Shown here: positions 45,914 to 56,479 of the stretch, piece after piece
How positions within the stretch are numbered: the stretch's first letter is position 1
How the letters are laid out: each line of letters starts with the position of its first letter
Assembly (NCBI GenBank): GCA_946887045.1
Contig: CAMPKC010000016.1
Coordinates: 14,363-78,362 of the forward strand
Source of the DNA: an uncultured Sphingobacteriaceae bacterium
GTDB taxonomy: Bacteria; Bacteroidota; Bacteroidia; Sphingobacteriales; Sphingobacteriaceae
Direction of reading: 5' to 3'
Length of the DNA stretch: 64,000 nt
The notes under the pieces: generated by a model
What the model saw: the letters and a program-made list of their open reading frames with translations, nothing else
Database searches by the model: none
Told to the model about the DNA's origin: nothing
Position numbers and translations under genes: made by a program

Positions 45914-46338
45914 CTGTTGATATAGGATTCAAGTTGCTCAATGGTTGACCTCTGGATTTCAATAATTGATTTTACCGCATCGCCAATCGAAACCATACCG
46001 CATACCTGATTATTCTCAATAACAGGTAAATGTCGGATGTGTCTTTCTGTCATTATGTTCATGCAATAGTCAATGGTGTCCGTTGGCAAAATAGTAATCA
46101 ATGAAGCTGTCATGATTTCGCTAACAGGTGTGTCTTTGGAAGACTTTCCTTTTAGAACTATTTTGCGAGCATAATCTCTTTCAGTGAAAATGCCACGTAG
46201 CTCATTTCCCTCCATAACTAACAAAGCGCTAATATTTTTATCCATCATGACTTCCAGAGCCTCATACACGGTAGTTTCGGGGCTTACTGAATAAACTTGT
46301 GATGGCTTAGTTGCAAGGATTTGGCTAACTGTCTTCAT
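45910..46338 (-). CDS. CBS-domain pair protein
   Basis: 142 aa made of two CBS motifs (about 8-65 and 75-135): VYSVSPETTVYEALEVMMDKN and ERDYARKIVLKGKSS, then MTASLITILPTDTI and RHIRHLPVIENNQVCGMVSIGD. CBS pairs bind adenosine nucleotides and sense energy state. A stand-alone pair of this type is common as a stress protein; the target is unknown. Confidence 0.9.
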   Translation of the reverse strand: MKTVSQILATKPSQVYSVSPETTVYEALEVMMDKNISALLVMEGNELRGIFTERDYARKIVLKGKSSKDTPVSEIMTASLITILPTDTIDYCMNIMTERHIRHLPVIENNQVCGMVSIGDAVKSIIEIQRSTIEQLESYINS

Positions 46339-46549
46339 AATTGGTTGTTTCTTTAAAGTTAAGAATAATTTTTTACATTGAGTAATCGCTTATTAAATCC
46401 AAAGATGTCATGTTAAAAAAAATGTATTCTGCAGGCCAGATTAGCCTTCTTTTATTGTCTTCATGGTGTCAATAATGATTTCATTTTTGTGACAATAGAA
46501 TAGTTTAATACAATTTTAACTATTTTGCATCAAATTGGTTTGTGGATAT

Positions 46550-47821
46550 ATGAATGGAAAAACCATATTAGTTTGGTTTAGAAATGATTTAAGGGTTCAT
46601 GATAATGAGATTTTACTTGAAGCAGTAAAACGTGCCGAAACCGTTATTCCTGTTTATTGCTTCGACCCCCGCTATTTTACTGAAACCAAGTATGATACAA
46701 AGAAAACGGGCTCGTTCAGAGCAAAGTTTTTGCTGGAAAGTGTCAATGGCCTGCGAGAATCTCTGCGAAGCCTGGGTGGGGATTTAGTGATAAGATTCGG
46801 CATGCCAGAAGAGATTCTGCCCGAGATATGCCAAACGTATTCTGTTTCTGAAGTTTATCATCATCGTGAAGTGGCGGCAGAAGAGACGGAGATATCCGGC
46901 AATGTTGAGTCTGCTTTATGGAAGCAACAAATTAATCTTAAACACTTCATTGGTCATACTCTCTACCACAAGGAAGATTTACCGTTCCCGATAAGAGATA
47001 TTCCTGACGCCTTCGCAGTATTTAAAAAGAAAATTGAAAGAGACAGCAGCGTGCGCCCTGGTTTTGCAACGCCTGAGCATATACGGATTCCTGGTAATAT
47101 CGACTGCGGAAATCTTCCTGCTTTATCCGATTTAGGGGTGTCGGCGCCACGTGTTGATGAGCGTGCTCAATGGCGGTTTGTTGGGGGTGAGAAGGAGGGT
47201 CTATTCCGTCTTTCGGATTTTTTATTGAACTATCAGGCTCCCCCGAAAGGACAGAAAAATGTTATCTCAACAAATTCTTTGCTGTCGCCATGGCTTGCTT
47301 TAGGATGTCTGTCGCCGCGCGAGGTTTATTGGCAAGTGAGAAATTTTGAGAAAGAGCATGTTTCCCGAGATGTTGCTGCGCATATTGTGCTTGAACTCCA
47401 GTGGCGGGATTACTTTAGATTTATGCTAAAAAAGCACGGCAGCAATACGACGCATAGCTCCCATTATCCTGAACTTGCTGAATCCGAATCCTTTAATAAA
47501 TGGAGGAAGGGTAAAACCGGTAATGCTCTCATAAATGCCTGCATGGCAGAATTAAACTCAACAGGTTTTATTAATAATCGCTGCAGGCAAAATGTAGCAT
47601 TATACCTCGTGAATGATTTAAGGGTAAATTGGAAAGCAGGGGCAGCCTATTTCGAGGAAAAATTAATTGATTATTCGCCTGCAAGTAATTGGGGGAATTG
47701 GACCTATATAGCCGGCGAGGGGGTTATGTCTGTAAACAAGCCCATAGCGATAAAGGCAGACATACACTCAGAGGAGCTATACATAAAGAAGTGGGCGCCC
47801 CTGGTAAAAGAGGTGCGATAA
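46550..47821 (+). CDS. DASH family cryptochrome
   Basis: 423 aa from ATG 46550 (TTG at 46535 also in frame). Antenna domain KTILVWFRNDLRVHDNE; FAD domain with LELQWRDYFRFML, NACMAELNSTGFINNRCRQ, and the DASH-typical SPASNWGNWTYIAGEG. Cry-DASH proteins repair CPDs in single-stranded DNA or act in signalling. This is the second photolyase-superfamily gene in 4 kb, on the opposite strand. Confidence 0.93.
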   Translation: MNGKTILVWFRNDLRVHDNEILLEAVKRAETVIPVYCFDPRYFTETKYDTKKTGSFRAKFLLESVNGLRESLRSLGGDLVIRFGMPEEILPEICQTYSVSEVYHHREVAAEETEISGNVESALWKQQINLKHFIGHTLYHKEDLPFPIRDIPDAFAVFKKKIERDSSVRPGFATPEHIRIPGNIDCGNLPALSDLGVSAPRVDERAQWRFVGGEKEGLFRLSDFLLNYQAPPKGQKNVISTNSLLSPWLALGCLSPREVYWQVRNFEKEHVSRDVAAHIVLELQWRDYFRFMLKKHGSNTTHSSHYPELAESESFNKWRKGKTGNALINACMAELNSTGFINNRCRQNVALYLVNDLRVNWKAGAAYFEEKLIDYSPASNWGNWTYIAGEGVMSVNKPIAIKADIHSEELYIKKWAPLVKEVR

Positions 47822-47894
47822 ACTTTTTTTTGCAATAAACTTCGATTTAAATCATTTTTTAAGGAAATACTTAAAAAATATAGGCCTAAACTCT

Positions 47895-47902
47895 TATTTT
47901 TG
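47895..47902 (+). promoter_or_regulatory. -7 box TATTTTTG upstream of sucA
   Basis: TAnnTTTG, 30 nt before the sucA ATG. The -33 region lacks a clear TTG. Confidence 0.45.
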
Positions 47903-47932
47903 CGGCTACTTTTTAGAAAATCAGAAATTTCC

Positions 47933-50728
47933 ATGGATAATTTGTCGTATCTCAGTAACGCACATTCGTCTTACATAGATTCACTATATCAATCGTATAA
48001 ACAAGATCCGGATTCAGTTGAATTTGGCTGGCAAAAGTTTTTTGAGGGTTTCGACTTTGGCCGGGGCTCTGAAGCCAACGTGGCGGGGGCTGAAACCCCT
48101 GAGCACTTTCTTAAGGAGATAAATGTTCTTAACATGATACATGGTTATCGCGACAGAGGGCATTTGTTTACAAAAACTAATCCTGTACGTGAGCGCCGTA
48201 AATATTTTCCTGGTAAAGAACTTGAAACGTTTGGCTTAAGCGAGGCAGATCTCGATACTGTTTTTAATGCAGGTGTTGAGGTTGGCCTGGGCGCGGCAAC
48301 ACTTCGCGATATTCGCAAATTACTTGAAGACACTTATTGCCAGTCGATCGGTGCGGAGTTTACCTATATGCGTAATCCTGAAAAAGTAAAATGGTTTCAG
48401 GACAGAATGGAGAAAGAGCGTAATAGTCCGGCGTTTTCTGTAGATATCAAAAAGCGTATTTTAAGAAAGCTAAACGAAGCCGTAGTTTTTGAAAATTTTC
48501 TGGGAACTAAGTTCCTGGGTCAAAAGCGCTTTTCGTTAGAAGGTGCTGAGAGTGTGATTCCGGCTTTAGATTCTGTTATTGAGAAAGGTGCTGAACTGGG
48601 TATTGAAGAATTTGTAATCGGAATGGCACATAGAGGGCGTTTAAATGTGCTTGCCAACATCATGCATAAAACCTATCGTGATATTTTTTCTGAATTCGAG
48701 GGAAAAGGTTACGACGAGTCAAAGCCTTTTGGAGGAGATGTAAAATACCACCTTGGATTCTCAACTGATGTAGATACTCAGGCAGGCAAAAAAGTCCACT
48801 TAAGTCTTTGTCCTAACCCATCTCACCTGGAAGCTGTTGATCCGGTGGTTGAAGGTATCACAAGGTCGAAAATCGATTTTAAGTATGGTGGCGACAACAC
48901 GAAGATCGCACCAATTTTAATACATGGTGATGCTTCTGTTGCGGGTCAGGGAATCGTTTACGAAGTGTTACAAATGTCGAAACTTGATGGTTATAAAACA
49001 GGTGGAACAATTCACTTGATTATCAATAACCAGGTTGGTTTTACAACAAACTATAAAGATGCCCGTTCGTCGACATATTCTACAGATCTGGCTAAAGTGG
49101 TTTTATCACCGGTATTCCATGTAAACGGCGACGACGTAGAAGCGCTTGTTTATGCCGTGAACATGGCAATGGAATATCGTCAGCAATTTCATAATGATGT
49201 GTTTATCGATATCCTGTGCTATCGCAGGTTCGGGCATAACGAGGCTGATGAGCCGAAATTTACTCAGCCATTATTATACAAGGCAATAGAAAAGCATCCT
49301 AATCCACGGGAAATCTACAATAAGAAATTAATGGAGCACGGTAGCGTTGACGCTAATCTTGCTACAGAAATGGAAAAAGAATTCCGCGCTCTATTGCAAG
49401 AGCGGTTAAACGAATCGAAAGAAAGTAATGTTTACGAACCGAACCAAATGTACTCTGGTGCATGGACGGGTTTGAAAATGGCTTCCCCTGAAGATATATT
49501 TGCTCCTGCTAAAACTGCAGTTTCTAAAGAAGTATTCCTGGATATTGCAAAGCAGATTACACAGCTCCCATCTGATAAAAAATTCTTTAAGAAGATCGAG
49601 AAGCTTTTTGATGATCGCAAGAAAATGGTCGAAAGCCAAACTTTCGATTGGGCAATGGGCGAGCTTATGGCCTACGGAACATTGCTGAGCGAGGGGTTGC
49701 GAGTACGTGTAAGCGGACAAGATGTTGAGCGTGGAACGTTCTCTCACCGTCATGCGGTAGTTAAATTTGAAGATTCTGAAGAGGAATATATCCCATTAAC
49801 AGAAATAAAAAATGGTAGTGATCAGGCTAAATTTGATATCTATAACTCACACCTTTCAGAATACGGTGTTTTAGGTTTTGAGTATGGATATGCATTAGCG
49901 AACCCTCAGTCATTGACTATCTGGGAAGCACAGTTTGGTGACTTCTTTAACGGAGCGCAAATTATTGTAGATCAATTTGTAGTAAGTGCTGAAACAAAAT
50001 GGCAGCGTTCTAACGGATTGATTATGCTTCTTCCTCACGGATATGAAGGTCAGGGACCAGAACACTCTTCTGCAAGGATTGAGCGTTTTATGGAAGCTTG
50101 CGCTGATTATAATATTCAGGTTGCTAACGTAACAACACCAGCTAACTATTTTCACATATTACGCCGTCAGTTAAAACGCGATTTCCGTAAACCACTTGTA
50201 GTGTTTACTCCGAAGAGTCTATTGCGTCATCCGCAATGCGTGAGTAAGCTGGAAGAATTTACAAATGGCCAGTTCCAGGAAGTGATAGACGATACATTTG
50301 TTAAGCCACAGGACGTGAAACGCTTGTTGTTCTGTACTGGTAAAGTTTATTATGATCTATTGGAGAAGCAACAAACAGATAAGCGTAAAGATGTTGCCAT
50401 CGTAAGATTGGAGCAATTGTATCCGACGCCTTATGCGCAGCTTGAGAAAATAAAAGCCAAGTACAATAAAGCAAAAGAGTATGTATGGGTTCAGGAAGAG
50501 CCTGAAAACATGGGAGCATGGCCATACTTGTGCAGGAAGCTGAGAAATAGCGATATCAATCTTGAGGTTATATCCAGAAAGGAAAGCAGCAGTACTGCAA
50601 CCGGGTATGCTAAGCAGCACATTTCTCAGCAATTGTATATAATTGGAAAAGCTTTTGAAGATAAAGCAGGCAAGGAAGTTAAGAAAACTGTGGTTGATAC
50701 CACCAATAAAGCCGTCAAAGTAGATTAA
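47933..50728 (+). CDS. sucA: 2-oxoglutarate dehydrogenase E1 component
   Basis: 931 aa from ATG 47933. The N-terminal E2-binding segment ([27 protein letters not shown]) identifies the E1o type. Thiamine diphosphate and active-site features: [56 protein letters not shown], and [17 protein letters not shown] in the C-terminal half. Decarboxylates 2-oxoglutarate in the TCA cycle and passes succinyl to E2. odhB starts 19 nt after its stop. Confidence 0.96.
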   Translation: MDNLSYLSNAHSSYIDSLYQSYKQDPDSVEFGWQKFFEGFDFGRGSEANVAGAETPEHFLKEINVLNMIHGYRDRGHLFTKTNPVRERRKYFPGKELETFGLSEADLDTVFNAGVEVGLGAATLRDIRKLLEDTYCQSIGAEFTYMRNPEKVKWFQDRMEKERNSPAFSVDIKKRILRKLNEAVVFENFLGTKFLGQKRFSLEGAESVIPALDSVIEKGAELGIEEFVIGMAHRGRLNVLANIMHKTYRDIFSEFEGKGYDESKPFGGDVKYHLGFSTDVDTQAGKKVHLSLCPNPSHLEAVDPVVEGITRSKIDFKYGGDNTKIAPILIHGDASVAGQGIVYEVLQMSKLDGYKTGGTIHLIINNQVGFTTNYKDARSSTYSTDLAKVVLSPVFHVNGDDVEALVYAVNMAMEYRQQFHNDVFIDILCYRRFGHNEADEPKFTQPLLYKAIEKHPNPREIYNKKLMEHGSVDANLATEMEKEFRALLQERLNESKESNVYEPNQMYSGAWTGLKMASPEDIFAPAKTAVSKEVFLDIAKQITQLPSDKKFFKKIEKLFDDRKKMVESQTFDWAMGELMAYGTLLSEGLRVRVSGQDVERGTFSHRHAVVKFEDSEEEYIPLTEIKNGSDQAKFDIYNSHLSEYGVLGFEYGYALANPQSLTIWEAQFGDFFNGAQIIVDQFVVSAETKWQRSNGLIMLLPHGYEGQGPEHSSARIERFMEACADYNIQVANVTTPANYFHILRRQLKRDFRKPLVVFTPKSLLRHPQCVSKLEEFTNGQFQEVIDDTFVKPQDVKRLLFCTGKVYYDLLEKQQTDKRKDVAIVRLEQLYPTPYAQLEKIKAKYNKAKEYVWVQEEPENMGAWPYLCRKLRNSDINLEVISRKESSSTATGYAKQHISQQLYIIGKAFEDKAGKEVKKTVVDTTNKAVKVD

Positions 50729-50747
50729 TCGTATAAATAGAAATATT

Positions 50748-52265
50748 ATGAGTTTAGAGATCAAAGTTCCGCCTGTAGGCGAATCGATTTCAGAAGTAAC
50801 CTTATCCCGCTGGATAAAACAGGATGGTGATGTTGTTGAAATGGATGAAGTTATTGCTGAACTTGAATCTGATAAAGCAACTTTTGAGCTAACGGCTGAA
50901 AAGGGTGGAATTTTAAGAACAATTGCGAAAGAAGGTGATACCCTTGAGATAGGTGCGGTAGTTTGTTCGGTTGAAGAAGGCGGAGCATCTGCACCAGCTT
51001 CAGCACCGACGGAAACACAAGCAGCTGCTCCATCTGCAAGCTCAGGCCCAGGCGAAACCTTGCAAATCAAAGTTCCGCCTGTTGGCGAATCAATTACCGA
51101 AGTAACTTTATCAAGCTGGTTGAAGGCTGATGGTGACTTTGTTGAAATGGATGAGCAGATTGCAGAGCTTGAGTCTGACAAAGCCACTTTCGAACTTACT
51201 GCAGAAAAAGCAGGTGTTTTGAAACGTGTAGCAAAAGAAGGCGACGTTCTTGAGATAGGTTCAGTAGTGTGTAATATTGAGGTTGGTGCAAGTGCAGGTT
51301 CAGCAGCAAAAAACTCAGCCCCTGCTGCCGAGCAGAAACCGGCTGTTATGGCTGACAAATCTGCATCATATGCTGCAGGGACACCCTCTCCGTCTGCTGC
51401 TAAAATCTTAGCTGAAAAAGGTGTGGATGCTAGTTCAGTTAACGGAACTGGTGTAGGTGGAAGAATTACTAAGGAGGATGCTCAGAAAGCGGAAGTTAAG
51501 AAAGCCGAAGCTCTGAAGACTGAAGCTCCGAAAACGCCTGCGTTTGCCCCTGCTGTTGCAGGAAGCCGGAACGAGCGTCGTGAGAAAATGTCCGGTTTGC
51601 GCAAAACTATCGCGAAAAGACTGGTTACGGTTAAAAATGAAACTGCAATGCTTACTACTTTTAATGAAGTAGATATGCAGCCCATCATGGATATTCGTTC
51701 CAAGTACAAAGATAAATTCAAAGAAAAGCATGGTGTCGGTTTAGGCTTTATGTCGTTCTTCACTAAAGCTGTGTGCGAGGCTTTGAAAGAGTTTCCTTCA
51801 GTGAATGCTCGCATTGAGAATGAAGAAATCGTTTATAGCGATTTTGTAGATGTTTCAATTGCGGTATCCGCGCCAAAAGGTTTAGTGGTTCCTATTATCC
51901 GTAATGCCGACGCTTTATCACTTGATGGTATTGAAAAAGCTGTGATCGCTCTAGCTGTTAAAGCACGTGAAAACAAACTCTCAATCGAAGAGATGACTGG
52001 TGGAACCTTTACGATCACCAACGGTGGGGTGTTTGGGTCTATGATGTCAACTCCTATTATCAATGCTCCGCAATCTGCTATTTTAGGCATGCACAATATC
52101 ATTGAACGCCCTGTTGCAGTTAACGGACAAGTAGTAATCCGTCCGATGATGTATGTAGCTTTGTCTTATGATCACAGAATTATCGATGGACGTGAGTCAG
52201 TAGGGTTTTTGGTAAGAGTAAAGCAATTGCTTGAAGATCCAACAAGATTATTATTGGGAGTTTAA
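50748..52265 (+). CDS. odhB: 2-oxoglutarate dehydrogenase E2 (dihydrolipoyl succinyltransferase) with two lipoyl domains
   Basis: 505 aa. Two near-identical lipoyl domains (1-78 and 104-181) both carry [13 protein letters not shown] with lipoyl Lys43 and Lys145, separated by an Ala/Pro/Ser linker. Then a peripheral subunit-binding domain (about 212-245, [17 protein letters not shown]) and the catalytic core (about 275-505) with [11 protein letters not shown] (His near 475). Most E2o proteins have one lipoyl domain; two is more usual for E2p. Adjacent sucA argues for E2o. Confidence 0.93.
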   Translation: MSLEIKVPPVGESISEVTLSRWIKQDGDVVEMDEVIAELESDKATFELTAEKGGILRTIAKEGDTLEIGAVVCSVEEGGASAPASAPTETQAAAPSASSGPGETLQIKVPPVGESITEVTLSSWLKADGDFVEMDEQIAELESDKATFELTAEKAGVLKRVAKEGDVLEIGSVVCNIEVGASAGSAAKNSAPAAEQKPAVMADKSASYAAGTPSPSAAKILAEKGVDASSVNGTGVGGRITKEDAQKAEVKKAEALKTEAPKTPAFAPAVAGSRNERREKMSGLRKTIAKRLVTVKNETAMLTTFNEVDMQPIMDIRSKYKDKFKEKHGVGLGFMSFFTKAVCEALKEFPSVNARIENEEIVYSDFVDVSIAVSAPKGLVVPIIRNADALSLDGIEKAVIALAVKARENKLSIEEMTGGTFTITNGGVFGSMMSTPIINAPQSAILGMHNIIERPVAVNGQVVIRPMMYVALSYDHRIIDGRESVGFLVRVKQLLEDPTRLLLGV

Positions 52266-52287
52266 TCTCTCTCGGAATTTAGATATT

Positions 52288-52317
52288 AAGCCTGGCAAAT
52301 GCCGGGCTTTTTGTTTT
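52288..52317 (+). terminator. Rho-independent terminator after odhB
   Basis: 9-bp stem AGCCTGGCA / TGCCGGGCT (one U-G pair) with a 2-nt spacer, so the closed loop forms by opening the top pair, followed by TTTTT then G and TTTTT. It lies 23 nt after the stop, and also faces the 3' end of the convergent DUF2807 gene. Confidence 0.85.
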
Positions 52318-52326
52318 TATATTAAA

Positions 52327-53055
52327 TTAATCTTTGGTGATTTTGCCAGAGCCGCTCTTTACCTGGCTCACCTGTGCATTTCCTGAATAGGTAATATTTC
52401 CCGACCCGCTAAGATGCGCGTTTAAACGATCCTCCGCACAGATGTACGCATTACCCGAGCCGCTCACGCTAATGGCCGAAGTGTTCGTTTTGAGACTTTC
52501 CCCGTCAAATCCACCGGAACCACTAACCGAAATGTTAGCGTTTTGAGTAAAACCAGAAGCATTGATTTGACCAGAGCCACTTACGGACGCATTATAGATT
52601 TTCGTTGCCAGCTCCAGGCGGATGCTACCCGATCCGCTGACACTCGTGTTCAGCTTATCCGATTTAATTGCGTTGCTAACTACCATTTTTCCAGAGCCAC
52701 TAAGAGTTAGATGATTCAGCGATTTAGCAGTTATGTAAATCTTAGTTCTAGGGTTATTCCAGCCCCAGCCACTGCTTGTTTTAGAGTTCTGGATTTTTAA
52801 TATGCCGCCTTCTACTTTTGTTTCAATGTTTTTGATCAGATCGCTGTCCCCTTCAATTTCAAGGCTTTCAACCGCACCCATTTTAATGTAAACATCATAA
52901 GAGCCGCTGGAGCTTATTCCATTGAAATTAGAAACGTGTCTTTTTTCAGTTGAAATAGAATTACTGATGTTGTTTACAAGGGTTTTGGTTCCTGCTACAC
53001 TTATAAAAGGAAGCAATAATAGGATCCATCCGAATGATGCTAATAACCTGTTCAT
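52327..53055 (-). CDS. DUF2807 (head-GIN) domain protein, exported
   Basis: 242 aa with an N-terminal hydrophobic signal (LLASFGWILLLLPFISVAG). The body is a beta-solenoid-like array in which SGSG recurs seven times at the start of successive turns (SGSGKMV, SGSGSIRL, SGSGQINA, SGSGGFDG, SGSGNAYI, SGSGNITY, SGSGKITK). DUF2807 proteins are abundant in Bacteroidota envelopes; function unknown. Followed on the same strand by nothing closer than odhB's end; downstream of the M1 peptidase gene by 44 nt. Confidence 0.88.
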   Translation of the reverse strand: MNRLLASFGWILLLLPFISVAGTKTLVNNISNSISTEKRHVSNFNGISSSGSYDVYIKMGAVESLEIEGDSDLIKNIETKVEGGILKIQNSKTSSGWGWNNPRTKIYITAKSLNHLTLSGSGKMVVSNAIKSDKLNTSVSGSGSIRLELATKIYNASVSGSGQINASGFTQNANISVSGSGGFDGESLKTNTSAISVSGSGNAYICAEDRLNAHLSGSGNITYSGNAQVSQVKSGSGKITKD

Positions 53056-53099
53056 GTCAGTGCTTTTTGATTAGACGCACAGCTTCGTATTTCGTTGCA

Positions 53100-54749
53100 T
53101 CAATTCCTGATTAATTTTTCTTTAATGTAAAAGTTGTCCGTATCTGCAGTAATTGAACTTCCTTTCAGGGTTTGCCACTCGGAGCTTACTTGAAGCATTA
53201 TCCATTTTGCTGATTTATTAAGCTTAACCCGAACAGGCATTTTGAAATCTTTAACATCGGCTTTCCATCGATACTGAACAGTATTTTTGCCCGTCTCTTT
53301 AATTTCTAACACAGGGATTTCTGAATAGCGCAAGTATTGATCGAAAATTTTGCGTAGATCTTTACCTGAAATTTCGCTGATGTAGCCAACAATGTCTTCT
53401 GTTGTGGTAGTTTTTAGTCCAAAAGTTTGATTCAATCCTCTCAGGATTTTCAGCCATTTTACATCATTGTTAATCACTTGTCGAACGGTATGCAGAATAT
53501 TCGCGCCTTTAAAGTACATATCTCCGGAGCCTTCTTTATTTACATGGTAGGGGCCGATTACAGGCGAATCATTTTTTATGTTTTTTCTTAAGCCTTTAAT
53601 ATACTTTGCTCCCGCTGTCTTTCCTGCTTTGAACTCTACATAAAGCCCTTCCGAATACATGGTAAAGGATTCATGAATCCAAAGATCAGCGACATCCTTT
53701 GATGTAATATTATTTCCGAACCACTCATGTCCCGATTCATGAACGATCAGGTAATCCCAGCTTAGACCAAGTCCTGTTCCTGACCAATCACTCCCATTAT
53801 ACCCTTTTTGATATTTATTTCCGTAGGCTATGGCCGTTTGATTTTCTAAACCCAGGTAAGGTGTTTCAATTAATTTATAGCCGTCACGGTAGAATGGATA
53901 TGGCCCAAACCAATGTTCGAACGCCTTAAGCATTGGTGGAACTTCTGCGGTGAAATGTGGTATGGCTTTATCCAGACTTTCTTTCAAAACATAATAATCC
54001 AGCTGGAGCTTTCCCGAAAGGCCATCAAAGGTGTCAGAGAAATGTGCATAATCTGCAATGTTAAGCGTTACACCATAATTGTTTATTGGGTAAGATACAA
54101 ACCAATTATAGGTGGCATTTCTGTTTTCAAGTTTATCAACAGAACGAAGAGTTCCATTACTTACATTCATAAGTCCGGGCGGAACGGTAACGCTTATTAA
54201 CATGCTGTCAGGTTCGTCAGAGGGATGATCTTTATTCGGCCACCAAGAACTGGCACCAGGACCCTGACTCGCAACCGTCACCCAAGGCCTTCCATTACTA
54301 TCTTTTGAAAATACAAATCCACCATCCCAGGGCGCATTCCTGGCGATCAGCGGTTCTCCTGAATAATAAACTCTGAATTCATGTTTTGAACCTTTTTTTA
54401 TTGTATCCCTGAAATTTAAAAATACCGCGTTGAATTCCCTGGTGAATGGGAGCAACTGATCCTGATACACCACTTTTTCTATTTGTAAGTTTTGAAACAG
54501 ATCAAATTGAAGACGATGGAAATCCTCCGTAGCGTTGAATTTAAAAAGAGTGGACCCCTTAATTCGTTTTTCGTTAATGTTCAGGGTTATGTCCAGATGA
54601 TAATAGTTAACATCATAACAGGTTCGAGGTGGAGTGAGCATCCCTCTCAACGTATCCGCCCTGCTAAAGAGATTCTTTTTTTTCAAAAGTTGAGCATGTG
54701 ATTCGTGAACAGTAAACAGAAGAAGTATAAAAGTTAGATATCTGTACAT
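53100..54749 (-). CDS. M1 family metallopeptidase, secreted
   Basis: 549 aa from ATG 54749 (a TTG two codons upstream is disregarded). Signal peptide ends HESHAQ (about residue 20). Zinc site HESGHEWFGNN with the third ligand Glu in WIHESFTMYSEGL, spaced as in M1 peptidases; the exopeptidase motif appears as LGLENQTAIAYG, a variant of GAMEN. Lacks the large C-terminal helical domain of long M1 enzymes, giving the shorter form common in Bacteroidota. Confidence 0.9.
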   Translation of the reverse strand: MYRYLTFILLLFTVHESHAQLLKKKNLFSRADTLRGMLTPPRTCYDVNYYHLDITLNINEKRIKGSTLFKFNATEDFHRLQFDLFQNLQIEKVVYQDQLLPFTREFNAVFLNFRDTIKKGSKHEFRVYYSGEPLIARNAPWDGGFVFSKDSNGRPWVTVASQGPGASSWWPNKDHPSDEPDSMLISVTVPPGLMNVSNGTLRSVDKLENRNATYNWFVSYPINNYGVTLNIADYAHFSDTFDGLSGKLQLDYYVLKESLDKAIPHFTAEVPPMLKAFEHWFGPYPFYRDGYKLIETPYLGLENQTAIAYGNKYQKGYNGSDWSGTGLGLSWDYLIVHESGHEWFGNNITSKDVADLWIHESFTMYSEGLYVEFKAGKTAGAKYIKGLRKNIKNDSPVIGPYHVNKEGSGDMYFKGANILHTVRQVINNDVKWLKILRGLNQTFGLKTTTTEDIVGYISEISGKDLRKIFDQYLRYSEIPVLEIKETGKNTVQYRWKADVKDFKMPVRVKLNKSAKWIMLQVSSEWQTLKGSSITADTDNFYIKEKLIRN

Positions 54750-54970
54750 TTCCAATAATAACGTTTGTTATTAGCGCTTTCTTCTATAAAGAAATTGTGA
54801 CTTCAATTTGTGTGCTTAAACCTTTGGAAAATACCGAAAAATATCTTCACCTTTTTTACTCTTTTTGAGATTGTAGCTCTTTTTACTCTCAGATTAAGTT
54901 AAAAAATCAAGCATATCACTCTAATTTAACAGGAATTGTGAAATAGTTTTCCTTAAGAGTATTAATCAAT

Positions 54971-54978
54971 TAACTTTG
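54971..54978 (+). promoter_or_regulatory. -7 box TAACTTTG upstream of lpd
   Basis: TAnnTTTG match 23 nt before the lpd ATG. An AGTTTTCC stretch lies about 19 nt further upstream as a poor -33. Confidence 0.5.
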
Positions 54979-55001
54979 GCCTCCGAAACAACAAAACAAA
55001 C

Positions 55002-56405
55002 ATGCAATACGACGTTACGGTAATAGGAAGCGGGCCGGGTGGATATGTAGCCGCCATCAGGTGCGCCCAATTAGGTTTAAAAACTGCTATAGTTGAAAAG
55101 TATAACACATTAGGCGGAACATGTCTTAATGTTGGTTGTATCCCTTCAAAGGCGCTTCTGGACTCGTCAGAGCATTACCATAATGCTGCCCATACTTTTA
55201 AAACCCATGGTATTGACATTAAGGATTTAAAGGTTAATATCGGTCAGATGATTGCCCGGAAGAATGTTGTTGTGCAGGAAAATACTGCAGGAATTACCTT
55301 CCTGATGAAGAAAAATAAAATCACTACATATCAGGGTTTAGGTTCTTTTGTAGATAAAAATACTATAAAGATTACAAAAGACGGGGGAGGAGAAGAAACT
55401 ATCACAAGTAAAAATGTGATTATCGCTACGGGATCTAAGCCGACAGCGTTACCTTTTCTGCCGATAGATAAAAAGAGAATTATTACTTCTACAGAAGCGT
55501 TAAATCTTACCGAAGTGCCTAAGCATTTAATTGTGATAGGTGGCGGAGTAATTGGTTTGGAACTAGGTTCTGTATATGCTCGCTTAGGTGCAAAAGTTAC
55601 TGTGGTTGAATTTATGGATGCTATAATTGGCACTATGGATAAAACCCTGGGTAAAGAACTTCAGAAATCACTGACAAAAATCGGTTTTGAATTTTTGCTA
55701 AGTCATAAAGTAACCGGTGCGTCTGTGAAGGGGAAAAATGTAACTGTAACCGCCGAAAATCCGAAAGGAGAGAAGGTAACTATCGAAGGCGATTATTGTA
55801 TAGTCGCCGTTGGCCGCTCTGCATACACGGAAGGTTTGGGTTTAGAGAAAGTCGGGATTACTTTAGAAGAGCGCGGCAAGAAAGTGCCTGTTAACGATCA
55901 TCTGGAAACTCCTGTAAAAGGTATTTACGCTATCGGAGATGTAGTGCGCGGTGCTATGCTTGCTCATAAAGCTGAGGAAGAGGGTGTGTTCGTAGCTGAA
56001 ACCATTGCCGGACAAAAGCCGCATATTAATCATAATCTTATCCCGGGTGTTGTTTATACCTGGCCGGAAGTTGCAAGTGTCGGGTTTACTGAAGAGCAAT
56101 TAAAGGAGCAAGGAAAAAAATATAAAGCAGGTTCATTTCCATTCAAAGCCAGCGGACGTGCTCGTGCAAGTATGGATACAGACGGATTGGTTAAAGTATT
56201 GGCCGATGCCGAAACAGACGAAATTCTTGGTGTACATATGATCGGTCCCCGTGTTGCAGATGTAATTGCAGAAGCAGTGGTAGCTATGGAGTTCAGAGCT
56301 TCTGCCGAAGATATCGGACGTATTTGCCATGCCCATCCAACATATACTGAAGCTTTTAAAGAAGCAGCTCTAGCGGCAACGGAAAACAGAGCCCTGCATA
56401 TATAA
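55002..56405 (+). CDS. lpdA: Dihydrolipoyl dehydrogenase (E3)
   Basis: 467 aa. FAD motif VIGSGPGGYVAAIRCAQ, redox disulfide GGTCLNVGCIPSKAL (Cys41, Cys46), NAD motif VIGGGVIGLELGSVYARLG, and C-terminal active-site HAHPTYTEAFKEAAL with the His-Glu pair. Re-oxidises dihydrolipoyl groups for the E2 proteins, including odhB 2.7 kb upstream. It has its own promoter-like box and terminator. Confidence 0.97.
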   Translation: MQYDVTVIGSGPGGYVAAIRCAQLGLKTAIVEKYNTLGGTCLNVGCIPSKALLDSSEHYHNAAHTFKTHGIDIKDLKVNIGQMIARKNVVVQENTAGITFLMKKNKITTYQGLGSFVDKNTIKITKDGGGEETITSKNVIIATGSKPTALPFLPIDKKRIITSTEALNLTEVPKHLIVIGGGVIGLELGSVYARLGAKVTVVEFMDAIIGTMDKTLGKELQKSLTKIGFEFLLSHKVTGASVKGKNVTVTAENPKGEKVTIEGDYCIVAVGRSAYTEGLGLEKVGITLEERGKKVPVNDHLETPVKGIYAIGDVVRGAMLAHKAEEEGVFVAETIAGQKPHINHNLIPGVVYTWPEVASVGFTEEQLKEQGKKYKAGSFPFKASGRARASMDTDGLVKVLADAETDEILGVHMIGPRVADVIAEAVVAMEFRASAEDIGRICHAHPTYTEAFKEAALAATENRALHI

Positions 56406-56428
56406 TTGATTCAAACAAATGAAGATAG

Positions 56429-56460
56429 AACAAAGGCTCAGATATTTCTGAGCTTTTGTT
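56429..56460. terminator. Bidirectional terminator between lpdA and the SGNH gene
   Basis: 13-bp stem AACAAAGGCTCAG / CTGAGCTTTTGTT (one G-U pair) with a 6-nt ATATTT loop; the A-rich and U-rich flanks let it work in both directions between the convergent genes. Confidence 0.85.
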
Positions 56461-56479
56461 GTTTAAGGTGCTTTAGCAA

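Noticed and set aside
50357..51358. Long minus-strand open frame (333 codons) over sucA/odhB
   Set aside because: It is antisense to the lipoyl-domain region; its Ser/Ala-rich repeated composition is the mirror of the duplicated lipoyl domains and linker, with no domain of its own.
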